From: an uncultured Phycisphaerales bacterium
GTDB taxonomy: Bacteria > Planctomycetota > Phycisphaerae > Phycisphaerales > UBA1924
Assembly (NCBI GenBank): GCA_937879825.1
Contig: CALFMQ010000120.1
Location: forward strand, 1 to 10,706
Direction of reading: 5' to 3'
Length of the DNA: 10,706 nt
In this document: piece by piece, positions 8,388 to 10,706 of the stretch
Layout of the letters: the number at the start of each line of letters is the position of its first letter
Position numbering within the stretch: the stretch's first letter is position 1
Translations under genes and position numbers: made by a program
Notes under the pieces: generated by a model
The model's database searches: none
Told to the model about the DNA's origin: nothing
The model's input: the letters and a program-made list of their open reading frames with translations, nothing else

Positions 8388-10706
8388 ATGCCCAAGAAGC
8401 TCGATCTCGACATCAAGGACCACCAAATCTCTGGGCTGACCTCAGCGGACGCAATCGCCGCATTCCTGCACGAACTCGGCTATCCGACCGGCAAACGCCA
8501 GTCACTCTCGCCCAAGGGTCTGAGCCTCGGCGACTCCGAGCGGTCGGTCACCGAGATCGAGATCCTGTCCGAGGATGACGAGGGCCTCCTCCGGGTCGTC
8601 TTCGCAAGGGTGAAGTCCGTCACAGCCAGGGTTCGTACCGACCTCGTCAAGTCGCTCAGCCGAGACGCGGTCACGGACCACATGCTCATCCTCACGAGCG
8701 ACTTCCAGACCCTCGAGTTCGTGCTGATCGACAAGGAACGCCGCGAGCACCGCGGCGTCCGCAAGCAGACCGTCACCGTCCCCCGCCCGCGCGTCTTCGT
8801 CGTTCCCCGTGGATGGCCAGAGAACTCCCTCCGACTGCTCCGCCGGTTGACCTACACCACCGAGGACGGCCTGCGCCAGTTCGACAAACTCTTGGCCGTC
8901 TTCGACGCCGCGGACTTCAGCAGCATCTACTTTACGAACCGCGCGCTCTTCTCCGACCACTTCCTCGAAAGGCGGCTCAAAGAACTCAGCGCCTGGAACG
9001 ACAGTCCCGCCGAAGCCTTCCGCAGCGTGGAGCGTCTCGTCGAAGCGGCTCCGGATCGGCTGCGTGACAAGCCCGCTACGGAAACCAATCGTCAGCTGTA
9101 CGACCCGATCTGGGCCGTGCTCGGGTTCAAGGCAACCGGCGTCAGGAAGGACAAGGATGGCGTTGCCCCCGATTACCGTTTGTCGGACGCCGAGGGTGTC
9201 GAGCGCGCCGTCGCCCTCGCGTATCCGTGGGGCCGGTGGCTCGACGGCCCGGACCACAACGACACCGAACGCCCCGATGAGAACCCGGGCGCGGCCGTCG
9301 TCTCACTCCTCGAGAAGGGCGAAGCCGACTGGGCCATCGTCACCAACGGCAAACAGTGGCGACTCTACAGCCGCGCAGCGCACTCCCGCAGCACCAACTT
9401 CTACGAGGTCGACCTCCCCGATGCCCTGATCCGCAGCGGCCAGGCCGACCCCAACGAGGCCTTCCGCTACTGGTGGCTCTTCTTCCGCCTCGAAGCGTTC
9501 ATGCCCGCCGGCACGCCGGGGCCCGACGCAGAGAAGACCTGGCTCGACACGATCGTCGAGGGCAGCCGCGAATACGCCCGCGAGGTCGAGGCCGAACTCA
9601 AGAAGCGCGTCTTCTACGATGTCGTGCCGGTCCTCGCCGACGGCTTCCTCCACGACCGGCGCACGCGACTCAGCAAACGCGCCCAGCCGAAGGAGGACGA
9701 ACTCGAACTCATCCGCCAAGGGACGCTCACGCTCCTCTATCGCATCCTGTTCCTGCTCTACGCCGAGAGCCGCGACCTGCTCCCGGTCCGCGAGGACCCG
9801 TACTACCGCCTCAGTCTCAAGCAACTCAAGGAAGAGATCGCCAACATCGCGGGCGTTTCGCTTTCCGAGGCCGACGAGAAACTCCGGGCCAAGTACACCA
9901 GGAAGAACACCGCGATCTACGACCGCCTGAGCGATCCCAAGTCCGGGCTCTTCGCCGCGATGGCCCGCGGCTCGGTCGAGGCCAATGTGCCCAAGTACAA
10001 CGGCGGCCTGTTCCGCCTCGATCCCTCCGAGGCCGCCGACCCGCACGAGGCCGAAATTGCCGCGTTCCTCAACGAACACAAGGTCCCCGATGCGCACCTC
10101 GCCATCGCGATCGACCGCCTCGCCCGCGTCGAGAACCCGAAGTTCAAGGGCTCCAACCTCGAGTTCGTCGATTACAAGGCGCTGGGCGTCCGCCAGCTCG
10201 GCTCAATCTACGAAGGGCTGCTCGAGTTCAAGATCGGTGTCGCCACCGAGGACATCGCCGTCGTCGTCTCCAAGAAGAAGACCGAGTTCATCGCACTCGG
10301 CAAAGACCGCGGCGGCAAGACCCGCGGCCGCAAGAAGATCGAACGCGAGTACCGCAAGGGCGAGCCCATGCTCGTCCGCGACAAGGCCGAGCGCAAGGCC
10401 ACTGGCTCCTACTACACGCCCGACCATATCGTCGAGTACATCGTGGAGAACACCGTCGGCCCCGTGCTCAAGCGCAAGACCGAGGCCCTCCGCGACGACT
10501 TCCGCAAGGCCGGGAAGACCTACGACCGCTGGCTCAAGAACGCCGAGTCCGACGCGCGCATCATGCTCGGATGGCGACCGCCGGACGGCGCCGACCCGAT
10601 GGAAGGCCCCCCCGGCAAACCCACCATCACCGACCGACGCCGCTTCGCGCAGGACAAGTGCTACGACGAGCACAAGGAACTCGTCGAGAAGCTCTTCGAC
10701 CTCAAG
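8388..10706 (+). CDS. Eco57I-type restriction-modification / adenine-specific DNA methylase-like protein (5' part, open at window end)
   Basis: At least 773 residues; no stop before the window ends. It belongs to the large single-chain Eco57I/type IIG-like proteins that join an N-terminal nuclease-like region to an N6-adenine methylase. The early region (about 60-190) holds LRVVFARVKSVTARVRTDL and DHMLILTSDFQTLEFVLIDK. PDYRLSD lies at 261-267 and WAIVTNGKQWRLYSR at 315-329, the usual element after the nuclease core. FRYWWLFFRLEAF and TLLYRILFLLYAESRDLLPV follow, then NGGLFRLDP and VRQLGSIYEGLLEF (601-614). The methylase opens at about 672 with TGSYYTPDHIVEYIV (motif X type); motif I and NPPY would lie beyond the window. 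Where relatives carry ExK after PD, this protein reads AVALAYPWGRWLDG (274-287), so nuclease activity is doubtful. The ATG at 8388 is the only start after the TAG at 8349; GGGAGG sits 11 bases upstream. Third positions are more C/G-rich than in the efflux genes. It may mark the edge of a defence region. Confidence 0.85.
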   Translation, partial: MPKKLDLDIKDHQISGLTSADAIAAFLHELGYPTGKRQSLSPKGLSLGDSERSVTEIEILSEDDEGLLRVVFARVKSVTARVRTDLVKSLSRDAVTDHMLILTSDFQTLEFVLIDKERREHRGVRKQTVTVPRPRVFVVPRGWPENSLRLLRRLTYTTEDGLRQFDKLLAVFDAADFSSIYFTNRALFSDHFLERRLKELSAWNDSPAEAFRSVERLVEAAPDRLRDKPATETNRQLYDPIWAVLGFKATGVRKDKDGVAPDYRLSDAEGVERAVALAYPWGRWLDGPDHNDTERPDENPGAAVVSLLEKGEADWAIVTNGKQWRLYSRAAHSRSTNFYEVDLPDALIRSGQADPNEAFRYWWLFFRLEAFMPAGTPGPDAEKTWLDTIVEGSREYAREVEAELKKRVFYDVVPVLADGFLHDRRTRLSKRAQPKEDELELIRQGTLTLLYRILFLLYAESRDLLPVREDPYYRLSLKQLKEEIANIAGVSLSEADEKLRAKYTRKNTAIYDRLSDPKSGLFAAMARGSVEANVPKYNGGLFRLDPSEAADPHEAEIAAFLNEHKVPDAHLAIAIDRLARVENPKFKGSNLEFVDYKALGVRQLGSIYEGLLEFKIGVATEDIAVVVSKKKTEFIALGKDRGGKTRGRKKIEREYRKGEPMLVRDKAERKATGSYYTPDHIVEYIVENTVGPVLKRKTEALRDDFRKAGKTYDRWLKNAESDARIMLGWRPPDGADPMEGPPGKPTITDRRRFAQDKCYDEHKELVEKLFDLK

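Noticed and set aside
8124..8426. Reverse-strand frame of 100 codons in the spacer before the methylase-like gene
   Set aside because: It crosses repeat copy B and the start of the next gene, has no ribosome site, and its translation has no recognisable feature.
8502..9257. Reverse-strand frames opposite the Eco57I-type gene (also 9303-10097 and 10203-10673)
   Set aside because: They mirror a strongly C/G-ended plus-strand gene with family motifs; translations are Glu/Gly/Ala/Val-rich without signatures.

Overview
The window looks like chromosomal DNA of a high-GC, Gram-negative planctomycete, most likely from the class Phycisphaerae. The clues are a small secreted protein ending in a cysteine-bracketed dockerin-like tail with two DVDDLN repeats, C/G-ended codons, outer-membrane export machinery, and C-rich spacers that share a repeat. 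The lineage is inferred from protein style only; no rRNA or marker gene is present.

Left edge (1-1084). A minus-strand open frame runs off the left edge and reads like part of a beta-propeller or repeat protein; its start is unclear. A divergent plus-strand gene (266-679) encodes the secreted dockerin-tailed protein. About 400 bases without a gene follow, holding one copy (772-856) of an imperfect repeat whose second copy lies at 8124-8215.

Centre (1085-8066). This is a heavy-metal efflux locus of the tripartite HME-RND type, all on the plus strand. It opens with a small exported protein carrying 11 cysteines (1085-1567). Four tightly packed genes follow: a TolC/CusC-type outer-membrane lipoprotein (1703-3121), a cysteine/histidine-rich lipoprotein (3118-3726), a periplasmic adaptor of the CusB/CzcB type (3737-4954) and a CzcA/CusA-type RND pump (4986-8066). 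Their spacings are a 4-base overlap, 10 bases and 31 bases, so they are almost surely one operon. The pump draws metal ions from the periplasm or inner membrane using the proton gradient, the adaptor bridges it to the TolC-like channel, and the ions leave the cell. The pump has the charged residues of the divalent-cation branch, with Glu where CusA has its third methionine. No metal-responsive regulator is visible in the window.

The most unusual element is the lipoprotein at 3118-3726. Its mature part is six copies of one motif, C-x(1,2)-H-x6-C-x2-C, arranged as a three-module block duplicated once. It lies between the channel and adaptor genes and is translationally coupled to the channel gene, so a periplasmic metal-binding, buffering or delivery role for the pump is a reasonable inference. 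The adaptor (two CC pairs) and the leader protein (CxxC, CC, CxxCC, CxC) add further thiols.

Right edge (8067-10706). A 321-base spacer holds the second repeat copy. It is followed by the first 773 codons of a large Eco57I-type restriction-modification/adenine methylase-like protein, still open at the window end. The methylase domain is only just entered. The upstream region keeps the layout of a PD-(D/E)xK nuclease plus a TNGxxWRLY element, but the expected ExK residues appear to be replaced.
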